Shown here piece after piece: positions 37,827 to 47,596 of a stretch of DNA of 64,000 nt. The stretch spans positions 1 to 64,000 of the forward strand of contig SLTG01000008.1 in the NCBI GenBank assembly GCA_007130045.1, given 5' to 3'. The notes beneath the pieces are model-generated. The model searched no databases, was not told the DNA's origin, and worked only from the letters and a program-made list of their open reading frames with translations. Origin of the DNA: Opitutales bacterium (GTDB taxonomy: Bacteria > Verrucomicrobiota > Verrucomicrobiia > Opitutales > T3Sed10-336). The position numbers and the translations under genes were made by a program. Each line of letters starts with the position of its first letter. Position 1 is the stretch's first letter.

Positions 37827-38153
37827 TCAGCCCTTCATCTGTGAAAGTTCGTTGGTCTGAATAGACTGGTAATTGCGGTAAACCGCGATCACGATGCTAA
37901 GGGCGATTGCCACCTCGGCCGCCGAGAGGCCCATGATAAAGAGGACGAAGACCTGGCCGGTCGTGGGGTCGGGCGCGAAAAACCGGTTTACCGCCATGAG
38001 GTTGAGCATGGCCGCCCCGAAGATAAGCTCCCCGGAGATGAGCATCCCGACGAGGGTGTGGCGCCGAATAAGTCCGAAGAGTCCGATGGCGAGAAGCAGC
38101 GCCGCGAGGACGAGATAGACGGAGGGATTCTGGTGCATTTCGAGCAGGTTCAT
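37827..38153 (-). CDS. nuoK: NADH-quinone oxidoreductase subunit K
   Basis: YLVLAALLLAIGLFGLIRRHTLVGMLISGELIFGAAMLNLMAV; AAEVAIALSIVIAVYR. Confidence 0.92.
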   Translation of the reverse strand: MNLLEMHQNPSVYLVLAALLLAIGLFGLIRRHTLVGMLISGELIFGAAMLNLMAVNRFFAPDPTTGQVFVLFIMGLSAAEVAIALSIVIAVYRNYQSIQTNELSQMKG

Positions 38154-38680
38154 TCCATGTGCCTCCCTTTCCGGGCGATGGCGATGGCGCCAAGAATGGC
38201 GACGAGGAGGACGAGGGCGATCGTCAAAAATGCGAGGCTCTGGGAGGTGAGAAGGGCGACGCCGATATTTTCCACGGACCCGTCACTCACCTGTTTTGGG
38301 GGCGCCGGCCAGTCGCCTTTGAGACCCAGCAAGGCGAGCGCCAGGAAGACGCCGCCGGCCGCCGCCGCTGCGCCCAGGGTCCAGGAAAGGGAATGCTGGC
38401 CGGGTGCGTCCGTGGGTTCGTCGGGTTCGGCGAGCATGATCGCGAATATAATGGTGATACAGACGGCCCCGATGTAGATCAGGATGTGGATCACGGCCAG
38501 AAAAGGGCTGTTGAGGAAATAGAACATGCCCGCGAGCCCTACCGAAGCCAAAGCCAGCCCGCAGACGCTTCGGATAATCCATTTGGTGAATACGGCAATG
38601 AGTGCTCCGGCCAGGGTGGCGCCCAGAAAAAGGATGAAGATCGGCAGGACGACGTATTCCGAGGCGGGAAACGGGGTCAT
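38150..38680 (-). CDS. nuoJ: NADH-quinone oxidoreductase subunit J
   Basis: LALASVGLAGMFYFLNSPFLAVIHILIYIGAVCITIIFAIML. Confidence 0.9.
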   Translation of the reverse strand: MTPFPASEYVVLPIFILFLGATLAGALIAVFTKWIIRSVCGLALASVGLAGMFYFLNSPFLAVIHILIYIGAVCITIIFAIMLAEPDEPTDAPGQHSLSWTLGAAAAAGGVFLALALLGLKGDWPAPPKQVSDGSVENIGVALLTSQSLAFLTIALVLLVAILGAIAIARKGRHME

Positions 38681-39126
38681 TTTTTCCGATTCCTTTCCTC
38701 CAGATCCTTGCAGAGATCCATGCGGCGGAACCGCTCCTTGTCGGGAGAGGCCAGATTATAACGTTTGGAGAAATCGATCGCGTCGGTCGGGCAGACTTCC
38801 ACGCACGCTCCGCAGAGGCTGCACGTTGTGAAGTTCAGTTCGTACTTGGTGACCGATTTCTTTCTCGCCCCCTCCTTCTTCTCGCCCTCCACGTAGATGC
38901 ATTGGCTCGGGCAGGCGTTCACACACATGTTGCAGGCGATGCACTTGGACGCGCCGTCCTCGTCCGGGGTAAAGATAATGTGCGAGCGATAGCGGGGGGT
39001 CATCTTCAAACTCTCGCGGGGGTAGTGGACGGTGACCGGTTTGCGGAAAAATTCCTTGAGGGTGATCCCCATGCCGATCATGAGACTGATGAAACCACCG
39101 GCGACGTCTTTGAAGATGTTATTCAT
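38677..39126 (-). CDS. nuoI: NADH-quinone oxidoreductase subunit I (2x[4Fe-4S])
   Basis: CIACNMCVNACPSQCIYV...CSLCGACVEVCPTDAIDFSKRY; start ATG at 39126 (MNNIFKDVAGG). Confidence 0.93.
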   Translation of the reverse strand: MNNIFKDVAGGFISLMIGMGITLKEFFRKPVTVHYPRESLKMTPRYRSHIIFTPDEDGASKCIACNMCVNACPSQCIYVEGEKKEGARKKSVTKYELNFTTCSLCGACVEVCPTDAIDFSKRYNLASPDKERFRRMDLCKDLEERNRKK

Positions 39127-39128
39127 GA

Positions 39129-40118
39129 TTAAAAGATTTTGATCATTACACTGGAGAGCAGAAAGGTGAAGAGCGTTACAGGGATGAGGATTTTCCAGGA
39201 AAGGTTGAGCAATCCGTAGAACTGAGTGCGTGGAAACGTCCAGCGGACCCAGATGACGATAAAGATAAGGAGGTATAGTTTGAGGAGAAACCAAATCACC
39301 CCGGGGAAGACGCCGATCGGGCTGTGCCAGCCGCCGAAGAAAAGTATGACGGCGAGGGCGCAACCGATGATAATGTTGGCGTATTCCGCCATGAAGAAGA
39401 CGCCGAAGCCCATCCCGGCGTACTCCGTATAGGCGCCGGCGACCAGTTCGCTCTCCGCCTCGGCCATGTCGAAGGGCGCCCGGTTTGTTTCGGAGAGCAT
39501 GCAGATGAAGAAAATGATGAACGTGACGGGCATCAGGGGGTTGGCCGCCAGATTGAAGAGGTTCCAGTTCCAGAAGGCTCCGGCCTGTTGCTCGACGATC
39601 CCCGTAAGGCTGAGGGTGCCCGACACAAGGAGCATGGTGATGATAACAAGCATCATAGGGATCTCATAGGCCACGTTTTGCGAGACTACGCGCGCGGCGG
39701 AGATGATGCCGTATTTGTTTCTGGAGGACCAGCCCGCGAGCATGACCGCGATGACGTTGAACGAACTGAATGCGAACAGGGCGATTAGCCCGACATTGAA
39801 GTCGATGGCAACCAGATGCTCACTGAAGGGCAGAATGGCGAATGCCATGATGGCGGGGGGCATCATCATTACGGGCGCCATACGGAATAGGAAACGGTCG
39901 GCTCCCGGCGGCACGATAAGCTGTTTCGACATCAACTTAATGGCGTCGGCAATCGGTTGAAGCAGTCCCGCGTAGCCCACTTCAGTCGGTCCGGCCCGCC
40001 GCTGGAAGCGTCCGGCGCTCTTGCGTTCGACCCATACGAGATAGGCCGCGTTGAGACCGACGAAGCTCGCTGCGCCGACGAGGAAGAGAAGGAGTCGGAT
40101 GGGTTCCACTGTAGTCAT
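39129..40118 (-). CDS. nuoH: NADH-quinone oxidoreductase subunit H
   Basis: WVERKSAGRFQRRAGPTEVGYAGLLQPIADAIKLMSKQ; NRAPFDMAEAESELVAGAYTEYAGM. Confidence 0.95.
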   Translation of the reverse strand: MTTVEPIRLLLFLVGAASFVGLNAAYLVWVERKSAGRFQRRAGPTEVGYAGLLQPIADAIKLMSKQLIVPPGADRFLFRMAPVMMMPPAIMAFAILPFSEHLVAIDFNVGLIALFAFSSFNVIAVMLAGWSSRNKYGIISAARVVSQNVAYEIPMMLVIITMLLVSGTLSLTGIVEQQAGAFWNWNLFNLAANPLMPVTFIIFFICMLSETNRAPFDMAEAESELVAGAYTEYAGMGFGVFFMAEYANIIIGCALAVILFFGGWHSPIGVFPGVIWFLLKLYLLIFIVIWVRWTFPRTQFYGLLNLSWKILIPVTLFTFLLSSVMIKIF

Positions 40119-41239
40119 CGGTCGATGTCGGGTATCACCAGATCGAGGCTGCCCATCATGGCGATGCCGTCGGCCAGCATCATACCGCGGGCGGCCTCCT
40201 CAAAGAGACTGAGATTGCCGAAACAGGGGGTGCGGAGGCGAATCCGGTGGGGGATGAGTTTGCCCGTGCTCACGATCCGTACCTCAAAACGCCCCCGCGC
40301 GGCTTCGGTGGCGTAGCAGTATTCCCCGGCGGGGACTTTGATGACCCGCGGCACCTTAGCCATCACGGGGCCGTCCGGAAGCCGGTCCAGGGCCTGCTCA
40401 ATGATGCGCAGGCTCTGCTCCATTTCCTCCATGCGCACCTTGTAGCGTCCCATGCTGTCGGCCGCGGGATCGGTCGCGACCTCGAAGTCCAGCTCGGGGT
40501 AAACCGAATAGGGTTCGGCCCGCCGGACATCGTAGGGGACGCCCGCGCCGCGAATCATTGGCCCGGTGGCTCCGTATTTGCGGCACATTTCGGCGTCGAT
40601 TATGCCTATGTTTTCCACGCGCTTGCGGAAAATAATATTCTCCGAAACCAGGCGCCGGAACATTCTCAGGCGGGGCCGGAACTCTTTCACGAAGGCGCGT
40701 GTTCCGGCGATGAAATTGTCATCCACATCTTCCAAAACCCCGCCGAACCGGTAGTAGCAGTAGGTCAGACGGGCGCCGGTGAGGGCCTCGAGCAGATCGA
40801 GGATTTTCTCACGATCATCGAAGGCGTAGAGCAGAGGGGTCATTCCGCCGAGGTCCAGGAGATAGGCTCCCCACCAGACGAGGTGGCTGGAGATCCGGTT
40901 CAGCTCCGAGGTGATGACGCGGATATACTCCGCGCGGGACGGCGGTTGGATTCCGCAGGCCCGTTCGACCGCCCCGACGTAGGCGTGCGTGTACATCATC
41001 GCGGAAAGGTAGTCGATCCGGCTCGTATTCGGGAGGAACTGAGCCCAGGTCCGGTTCTCTCCCATTTTCTCGTGTTCGCGGTGCACGTAGCCCGCGACGA
41101 TGACGGCGTCTTTGATGAACTCACCGTCCATCGTCAGCTTGATCCGCAGAACCCCGTGGGTGGCGGGATGCTGGGGGCCCAGGTTGAGGACGAAGGTTTC
41201 CTGGGGACCGGTGGCGTGAACGGGTTGCAACTCCATCAT
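40115..41239 (-). CDS. nuoD: NADH-quinone oxidoreductase subunit D
   Basis: FVLNLGPQHPATHGVLRIKLTMDGE, GYVHREHEKMGENRTWAQFLPNTSRIDYLSAM. Confidence 0.95.
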   Translation of the reverse strand: MMELQPVHATGPQETFVLNLGPQHPATHGVLRIKLTMDGEFIKDAVIVAGYVHREHEKMGENRTWAQFLPNTSRIDYLSAMMYTHAYVGAVERACGIQPPSRAEYIRVITSELNRISSHLVWWGAYLLDLGGMTPLLYAFDDREKILDLLEALTGARLTYCYYRFGGVLEDVDDNFIAGTRAFVKEFRPRLRMFRRLVSENIIFRKRVENIGIIDAEMCRKYGATGPMIRGAGVPYDVRRAEPYSVYPELDFEVATDPAADSMGRYKVRMEEMEQSLRIIEQALDRLPDGPVMAKVPRVIKVPAGEYCYATEAARGRFEVRIVSTGKLIPHRIRLRTPCFGNLSLFEEAARGMMLADGIAMMGSLDLVIPDIDR

Positions 41240-41799
41240 GACGGGTCGGGTTCGGGTTTGAAGTCCTTGCGGAGTGGAAATCCCTGAAAATCGTCCGGGA
41301 GGAGGAGATGAATCGGGTTGGGGTGGCCGGTGAACTGGATACCGTAAAACTCGGCTGTCTCCCGCTCGTGCCAATTGGCTCCGGGGAAGATGGCGGACAG
41401 GCTGGCGATCTCCGGCCTGTCGCGGGGGACACGGGTTCGCACAACGACACGGGCCGGCCCCTGGAAGTGGAGGAAATCATAGATCAGTTCGAACTGGTTG
41501 TCATCCGGCCAATCGATCCCGGTGATCATGTCGATGGCGAAGCCGCCCTCGTCCAGAACCCCGGCCGCTTCGAGGACCTGTTGGGGCTCGACGGCGAGGT
41601 CGAGATCGTAACCCGCTTTGGCGTGCTCCGTCCGGCGGCAGCGCAGTTGCGGGACTGCCGCAGGCGCCTCGGCTTCGAGCGGCTCCGCCTCCTCTCTCGA
41701 ATCCGTTCCGGCTTCATCGGCGGGGGAAGGATTGTCGGCGTCCATGGCGGGAAACAATTTTTGGAATCGCTCGTGGAGGTGTTTGATCGATTGGCTCAT
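41236..41799 (-). CDS. nuoC: NADH-quinone oxidoreductase subunit C
   Basis: [47 protein letters not shown]. Confidence 0.93.
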   Translation of the reverse strand: MSQSIKHLHERFQKLFPAMDADNPSPADEAGTDSREEAEPLEAEAPAAVPQLRCRRTEHAKAGYDLDLAVEPQQVLEAAGVLDEGGFAIDMITGIDWPDDNQFELIYDFLHFQGPARVVVRTRVPRDRPEIASLSAIFPGANWHERETAEFYGIQFTGHPNPIHLLLPDDFQGFPLRKDFKPEPDPS

Positions 41800-42326
41800 T
41801 CCGTTTCGACTTTGGGCCACCGCCGGTGGCTGGTTATCTTTTCCTCCAGTTCAAGGATCCCTTCAATGAGCGCCTCGGGGCGGGGCGGGCACCCCGGCAC
41901 ATAGATGTCGACGGGGAAAAGTTTCTCGACCCCGAGCACCACCGAATACTGATCCGGATTGACGAAGGGCCCCCCCGACATGGCGCAGTTGCCCATGGCG
42001 ATGACCCACTTCGGCTCCGGCATCTGGTCGTAGAGGGTCTTGACCATATCGGCCATCTTCCGGTTGACCGTTCCGGCCACGATCATCACGTCGGCCTGTC
42101 GCGGAGAGGGCCGAAAGACCTCCGCTCCGAAGCGGGAAATGTCGAAGCGCGAGGCGCCCGCCGCCATCATCTCGATGGCGCAGCAGGCCAATCCGAAGGT
42201 CAGTGGCCAAAGCGAGTTGGCCCGTCCTAGGGCCACCAACTCGTCCAGTTTCGCGAATTTGACGATCGAGGAAAGATCCGGCTGAGGAGATGATTGCTTG
42301 GAGCCGCCGGTTGTTTCGTAATTCAT
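41796..42326 (-). CDS. nuoB: NADH-quinone oxidoreductase subunit B
   Basis: [81 protein letters not shown]. Confidence 0.95.
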   Translation of the reverse strand: MNYETTGGSKQSSPQPDLSSIVKFAKLDELVALGRANSLWPLTFGLACCAIEMMAAGASRFDISRFGAEVFRPSPRQADVMIVAGTVNRKMADMVKTLYDQMPEPKWVIAMGNCAMSGGPFVNPDQYSVVLGVEKLFPVDIYVPGCPPRPEALIEGILELEEKITSHRRWPKVETE

Positions 42327-42742
42327 GATACTTCCTTCTTGATTTGCGCGGGCGGCGGGCGGAGCACCCACTTAAAGACGCCCTTTATCCAGGCATACAC
42401 AACGACGAGGGACAGTATTCCAAGGAAAACAAAGAGACCGACTAGGTCCCGGTAGGGGAACACCCGGTCGTAGATGACCGCTACCGGGATGAGAAAGATG
42501 ACGGCCACGGCAAAGGCTACGAAGACCAGAGCGTAAAGATAGTAAACCGCACTGTAGCGGATCCAGGCGTCGCCGATGGGCTCCGCGCCGCACTCGATGA
42601 ATTGGCCCGCCCGGTTCATGGTCTGTCGGGCGCCCCGGGACATGAGAAGGTGGGCGATGATGAGCGGGACGAGCGCGAAGATGAGTCCCAGAAGGCCAAA
42701 GGCCATCAGGTAGATAATGTGGATCTGTAGTGGTTCGCTCAC
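42323..42742 (-). CDS. nuoA: NADH-quinone oxidoreductase subunit A
   Basis: [42 protein letters not shown]. Confidence 0.93.
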   Translation of the reverse strand: MSEPLQIHIIYLMAFGLLGLIFALVPLIIAHLLMSRGARQTMNRAGQFIECGAEPIGDAWIRYSAVYYLYALVFVAFAVAVIFLIPVAVIYDRVFPYRDLVGLFVFLGILSLVVVYAWIKGVFKWVLRPPPAQIKKEVS

Positions 42743-42892
42743 GTCGCGCCTGCCTGTCCGGTTCCTATAGTTCCGGATTCGGGCCTTGATGGTACAGGAA
42801 CCCCGGAAGTTCTCAATGAATATTCCGTCCGGTATCCGTTTATGTTTCGCTGGCGGTCCATTCCGCTACCCGTGTTGTCCATCGGTTTGTCC

Positions 42893-43825
42893 TCAGGTTA
42901 AACGCTCCAGTGCCGACATGAGAACCTCGGAAGCGAGGAGGCCTTTGGGCCGTGACTCGGCTTGCCCGACGATTTCGGCCTCGGTTTCGTTCAGGGTCGG
43001 ACGGCGCGACTTGTAATACACACCGAAATACCCGGGAAACCGCTTTTTCGTCAACGCGTAGGCCGCCTCTTCGTCCGTGACGTCGTGGTCGTCGGGAACA
43101 AGAGGGAACTCGCCGCCCTTGCGCGGGACGGCGCCGTCGAAGCACCCGCCGTTAAACTGGACGCATTCCGAGAGGCACTCGACGACCGAGAAGCCGTCGT
43201 GATTCGTTGCCTCTTCCAGCATCTCCAGCAAGTGGGCGGGGTTCGCGGCAATGGTGCGGGCAACGAAGCTGGCGCCGCTCGAAATCAGTTTTTTGGTTGG
43301 ATTCAACGCGGTAACCTTTGACCCCCATGGATCCGTTTTGGAGCGGAAGCCGACCGGGGAAGTGGGGGAGGTTTGTTTCTTGGTGAGACCGTAAACCTGG
43401 TTGTCCATGACAATCACCGTCATGCGCACGTTTTTCCGGGCGCAGTGGTCGAAGTGATTGCCTCCGATCGAAAAGGCGTCGCCGTCGCCGATAAACACGA
43501 AGGGATGGAGGTCGGGACGGGTGAGGCTCAATCCCGTCGTGAACGGAAGAATACGGCCGTGAATGTAGTGGACGCTGTGGGTGTTGACGAAGTACGGAAA
43601 GCGCGACGAGCACCCGATGCCCGAAAGGGTGACGATGGATTCCTGCGGGACATTCAGTTTCTCCAGCAGTTTCTGGTAGGCCGCGAGGACTGCGAAGTCG
43701 CCGCAGCCGGGGCACCAGGTCGGCTTGTCTGCTTTGAGTTGCGCCTTGGTGAGCGTATGCGCGTGTTCGGGCGCTGCGGTTCCGTTGGCGGCCGTTTCCG
43801 GAAAGGATGTGTTCGTGTCTTGCAT
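42893..43825 (-). CDS. korB: 2-oxoacid:ferredoxin oxidoreductase subunit beta
   Basis: WCPGCGDFAVLAAYQKLLEKL, GIGCSSRFPYFVNTHSVHYIHGRILPFTTGLSLTRPDLHPFVFIGDGDAFSIGGNHF (TPP motif). Confidence 0.93.
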   Translation of the reverse strand: MQDTNTSFPETAANGTAAPEHAHTLTKAQLKADKPTWCPGCGDFAVLAAYQKLLEKLNVPQESIVTLSGIGCSSRFPYFVNTHSVHYIHGRILPFTTGLSLTRPDLHPFVFIGDGDAFSIGGNHFDHCARKNVRMTVIVMDNQVYGLTKKQTSPTSPVGFRSKTDPWGSKVTALNPTKKLISSGASFVARTIAANPAHLLEMLEEATNHDGFSVVECLSECVQFNGGCFDGAVPRKGGEFPLVPDDHDVTDEEAAYALTKKRFPGYFGVYYKSRRPTLNETEAEIVGQAESRPKGLLASEVLMSALERLT

Positions 43826-43838
43826 GTCGGGATTGAGG

Positions 43839-45674
43839 TTAGGGGGTTTCGGCGGCGGTCTCGACCTCCGGAAGTCGTTGCAGGATTTCACGGACGCGGA
43901 AGGATAGACCGTCGGTCTTCGTGATCCCGCGGATTCGTTTCAGGCAGGTTTCGGCCCGCAGGAGCCGCCCGAGGTGGCCGCATCCGTTGGTGTCGCAGTC
44001 GTTCATTTCCACAACGAAGACGTGCTGGAAACGGAGGAAGATTTCTTCGAGGCCTTCGGGGAGTGGATTGAGGTGGCGCAGGTGCAGCGAACTGAGGGTT
44101 CTCCCCTGGCTTGCGGCGCGGTCCACCGACTCGCGAATGATCCCTCCGGTCGAACCCCAACCGACGAGAAGAATCTCGCCTTCCCGGGGTCCGTAAACCT
44201 CGGGCGGCGGGAGTTCGCGGGCGAGCGCGACGAGCTTATCCCGGCGCTTCGCCGTCATGGCCGCGTGCGTCTTGGGATTCGCCGACGGGTGCCCGTTTTC
44301 GGTGTGTTCCAAGCCGGTGATATTGGGATATTTCCCATCCTTGATTCGCGTTCCCGGCGGGGCGTGACATGTGATGGATTCCAGGTCGTACGCCATGTGA
44401 GTGGCGAGCGCCTCGCGAGGCGCCGGCGGGACCTGCTTCAGTGTCGAAAGGTCGGGCAGGTTGAACGCTTCGATCCGGGTGGCGAGGGCCTGGTCGCTCA
44501 GAAACATGACCGGCACGCTGTACTTGTGCGCAATCCGCACCGCTTCGATAACCAGATAGAAGCAGTCCTCAACATTCGCCGGGGCCATGACCACGCGGGG
44601 AGCGTCTCCGTGTCCGGCATGAAGGGCCTGGTTGAGATCGGACTGCTCCACGTTGGTCGGCAGTCCCGTCGAGGGACCGCCCCGCTGAACGTCAACGATC
44701 AGGATCGGAATCTCCGCCATGACGGCGTAGCTGATTGCTTCGCTCTTCAAGGCTATTCCGGGCCCGCTGGACCCGGTCATTGAGACGGTGCCGCCGTATG
44801 CCGCGCCAAGCGCCGCGGAGATGGCCGCAAGTTCGTCTTCGGTCTGCAGGAATGTGCCTCCGTAATGCGGAAGGTCGCGGCGCAATTGCTCCATCACCTC
44901 CGTCCACGGAGTGATCGGGTAGGCGGCCCCGAAGCGGACGCCCGCGGCGATGGCGCCGTACGCCAGAGCCTGGTTCCCGGTCATGGTGACCTTCGGCCGG
45001 CCCGTGGCTTCGGGTTCTTCGAAAGAATACAGCGACATGACGTTGCCGATGGAATAGGCATATCCGCCGTTCAACGCCAGAAGCGCGTTGCGGACGACCG
45101 ATTCGTCCTTGCCGGCGAAGCGTTCCTTGATCAGCTTCCGGACCTTTTTCATGTCCAGGTCGAAGGCCCGAGCCAGCAGGCCCATGAGGAAAATATTCTT
45201 CCCTTTCTGTTTTCCGGTACCGCCGAGAACCTCGATCGTGAGCGAGGTCATCGGAACTCCGGCCGGCGTGATCCTGCGGGCGCGGAGCACGCCGATGTCC
45301 GGTCTTACGTGGGTCGAATCGTAAAGCAGGATGCCGCCGTCGCGGAGGTTGTCCAAGTGGTCTTCGTACGAATGTTGGTAAAAGGCTACCAGGATATCCG
45401 AAGTGTCCCCGGGGGTGAGGACCTCGCCGGCGCCCATGTGGACCTGAAAGATCGAGGGGCCTCCGGAGATCGTGGCGGGGATGGTCATGTAAGTCATGAC
45501 ATCCATCTCGCTTCGACCTGCCAAGCGGGCGAGCATGGCGCCGACCGACTGGATGCCGTCCTGGGAATTCCCCGCGATGCGGATGACCGAGTCGCGGATC
45601 GTGCGTGGCACGGAAAGAATCGAGGCGCCGTCGGCCGGGTCTTTGTCGAGCGCTGGCAGGGATTGGTCTTTCAT
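43839..45674 (-). CDS. korA: 2-oxoacid:acceptor oxidoreductase subunit alpha (gamma-alpha fusion)
   Basis: N-terminal gamma domain, then VTMTGNQALAYGAIAAGVRFGAAYPITPWTEVMEQL, DVQRGGPSTGLPTNVEQSDL. Confidence 0.93.
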   Translation of the reverse strand: MKDQSLPALDKDPADGASILSVPRTIRDSVIRIAGNSQDGIQSVGAMLARLAGRSEMDVMTYMTIPATISGGPSIFQVHMGAGEVLTPGDTSDILVAFYQHSYEDHLDNLRDGGILLYDSTHVRPDIGVLRARRITPAGVPMTSLTIEVLGGTGKQKGKNIFLMGLLARAFDLDMKKVRKLIKERFAGKDESVVRNALLALNGGYAYSIGNVMSLYSFEEPEATGRPKVTMTGNQALAYGAIAAGVRFGAAYPITPWTEVMEQLRRDLPHYGGTFLQTEDELAAISAALGAAYGGTVSMTGSSGPGIALKSEAISYAVMAEIPILIVDVQRGGPSTGLPTNVEQSDLNQALHAGHGDAPRVVMAPANVEDCFYLVIEAVRIAHKYSVPVMFLSDQALATRIEAFNLPDLSTLKQVPPAPREALATHMAYDLESITCHAPPGTRIKDGKYPNITGLEHTENGHPSANPKTHAAMTAKRRDKLVALARELPPPEVYGPREGEILLVGWGSTGGIIRESVDRAASQGRTLSSLHLRHLNPLPEGLEEIFLRFQHVFVVEMNDCDTNGCGHLGRLLRAETCLKRIRGITKTDGLSFRVREILQRLPEVETAAETP

Positions 45675-46038
45675 GGAAGCTCGTGCTGGTTTGGAATTGG
45701 ATTCTCGCAGGAGATTGGGTGAAACGCTTGGCAGCGACTGTCCTTTGTTGTGTAAGTATTGCTCATTGAGTTTTTCCGTTGTGTGGAAACCGAAGGTGTT
45801 CCTGGTTTAAAGCATGGGCTATGCCAACCGGGTGGCTGCGACATTCAAGCGCGTGAAATGCGGGGACACGGTGAGCATGCTTCAGGATCTATCAGAACGA
45901 TGACATTCCGGTACGACGCCGCTATACAGACGGTTTCGGCGTGCGTGATTCCTCGCCGTGTCGACCCGGGGGTCATGTGTGAATCCCGGAAATCACAGGC
46001 CTGCAGGGCCTTCCCGTAGGGCGGTTTGGTGGGGCGCT

Positions 46039-46189
46039 GTCACGCTTACGTGACATCCGGTTTCTGCCGCGCCGCCTGTGGATTCGGTTGAATGGCTTGG
46101 AGGGTCAAGACTCATCGCTATTTTGTGGCGCTGGCTGCCAGTGTCATAACTTTGTGACTGCTTGAGTCCGGTATTCACGTGTGTGTGAC
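46039..46189. promoter_or_regulatory. Three copies of a 16-bp dyad (GTCAC-N6-GTGAC-like) upstream of the TRAP operon
   Basis: 46039-46054 GTCACGCTTACGTGAC (perfect 6-bp dyad), 46143-46158 GTCATAACTTTGTGAC, 46174-46189 TTCACGTGTGTGTGAC. Confidence 0.4.
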
Positions 46190-46468
46190 AGTGGCCGGTG
46201 CTGCGGCTGAACGACCGGTTAATTGTCGTAGAGGGACGAATGCATGAGTTGGTGTAACGATTGATCACTCGCCGGTGCTAAAGCCGTTCTTATTGAAATC
46301 CCATGCTCAAGACTGATGGACATAATTTCTGCGGTTGCTTTTCCCTGGGATTTACCTAAGGTGACCATCGTGCCTTGAGGCCGGAAATTCCAGAATCAAT
46401 CCAAGCATTTGTTGTTGTCCATGAACATTATTCGAATTCTTTCGCCCAGCGGTTTTGAGTGTCCGACG

Positions 46469-47596
46469 ATGAAATCGATCGGTAAAATGATTGGCTCCTG
46501 TTTTGTGTTGGTCTGCGCTCTGACTGTTTCAGGATGCGGCGATGGGACAGGGGAGGACGAAGAAAGCGAGACCCGGCGTACCGCCACCTATCGGATTACG
46601 ATGGTCGATCAGGACCTCTCCTATACGCGGGCCGGATCAGAGGTGTTCAAGCACCACGTCGAAACGGCGACGGATGGCGACATGACAGTCACACTCCTTC
46701 CGTGGGGCGCCGTCGGCACCGACCGGGAAGTGATTGACCAGCTCCGGCTCGGGGAACTTGAGGTGGTCAACGCAACGACTCCCGGTCTAACGGGTGTTAT
46801 TCCGGAAGTGCAGGCTTATAATCTCCCCTTTCTCTTCCCGGACCGGATTACGGCCTGGACTCTGATGCTCGATCCCGCGCATGTCGCGTTCATCCGCGAG
46901 CATTGGCTGGAGCGGTCCGGCAACACACTTCGCTTTCTCGGTGCGGCCGAAAACGCGATCCGCCACATGTACACGACGCGGGGCCCGATCCGGACGCCGG
47001 CGGATTTGACCGAACACCGCATTGTGATGCGAACGATGGAGGCGCCGCTGTATGTCAGCCTCTTCGAAGCCCTGGGTGTCCGCTCGGTTCTCACGATCCC
47101 GGCCGCCGAACGCTACACGGCGCTACAAACGGGCATGATCGACGGCACGGAAGGCGGCTTGGCATCCGCGTGGGAGGCGGGCCTGCTCGAGGTCAGCGAG
47201 TACGTGAGCCTTACGGGTCACATGTTCGACTATCACTGGTACGTCGTGAACAATGATTTTTACAAGTCCCTCCCCGAGAGGTACCGGGAAATTGTCGGCG
47301 AAGCAGCGCTGCTTGCGGTTTTCACGCAAAATGTGGCGGCCATGCGTGAAAGCGATCAGGCGTTGACCGAGATGCGCAAGGCCGGTAGGCAAGTTTACCA
47401 ACCCACCGCCGACGAATTGTCCCAATGGCGTGAAATCGGGCGCGAGCACGGCCTGGCGTATATGTCCCGCGAATTATCGACGGAATATCTGGATACGGTC
47501 ATGGAAGCGGTTGAAGCGGCGCACGAACGTATTGAGGCATATCACGGGCGGCATGCGACGCCGTCAAACGACAGTGCCCGGGAGTTGGACGAATGA
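46469..47596 (+). CDS. TRAP transporter substrate-binding protein (DctP family, lipoprotein)
   Basis: Lipobox LTVSGCG; AGSEVFKHHVETATDGDMTVTLLPWGAVGTDREVIDQLRLGELEVVN; likely start ATG 46469 (MKSIGKM). Confidence 0.9.
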   Translation: MKSIGKMIGSCFVLVCALTVSGCGDGTGEDEESETRRTATYRITMVDQDLSYTRAGSEVFKHHVETATDGDMTVTLLPWGAVGTDREVIDQLRLGELEVVNATTPGLTGVIPEVQAYNLPFLFPDRITAWTLMLDPAHVAFIREHWLERSGNTLRFLGAAENAIRHMYTTRGPIRTPADLTEHRIVMRTMEAPLYVSLFEALGVRSVLTIPAAERYTALQTGMIDGTEGGLASAWEAGLLEVSEYVSLTGHMFDYHWYVVNNDFYKSLPERYREIVGEAALLAVFTQNVAAMRESDQALTEMRKAGRQVYQPTADELSQWREIGREHGLAYMSRELSTEYLDTVMEAVEAAHERIEAYHGRHATPSNDSARELDE

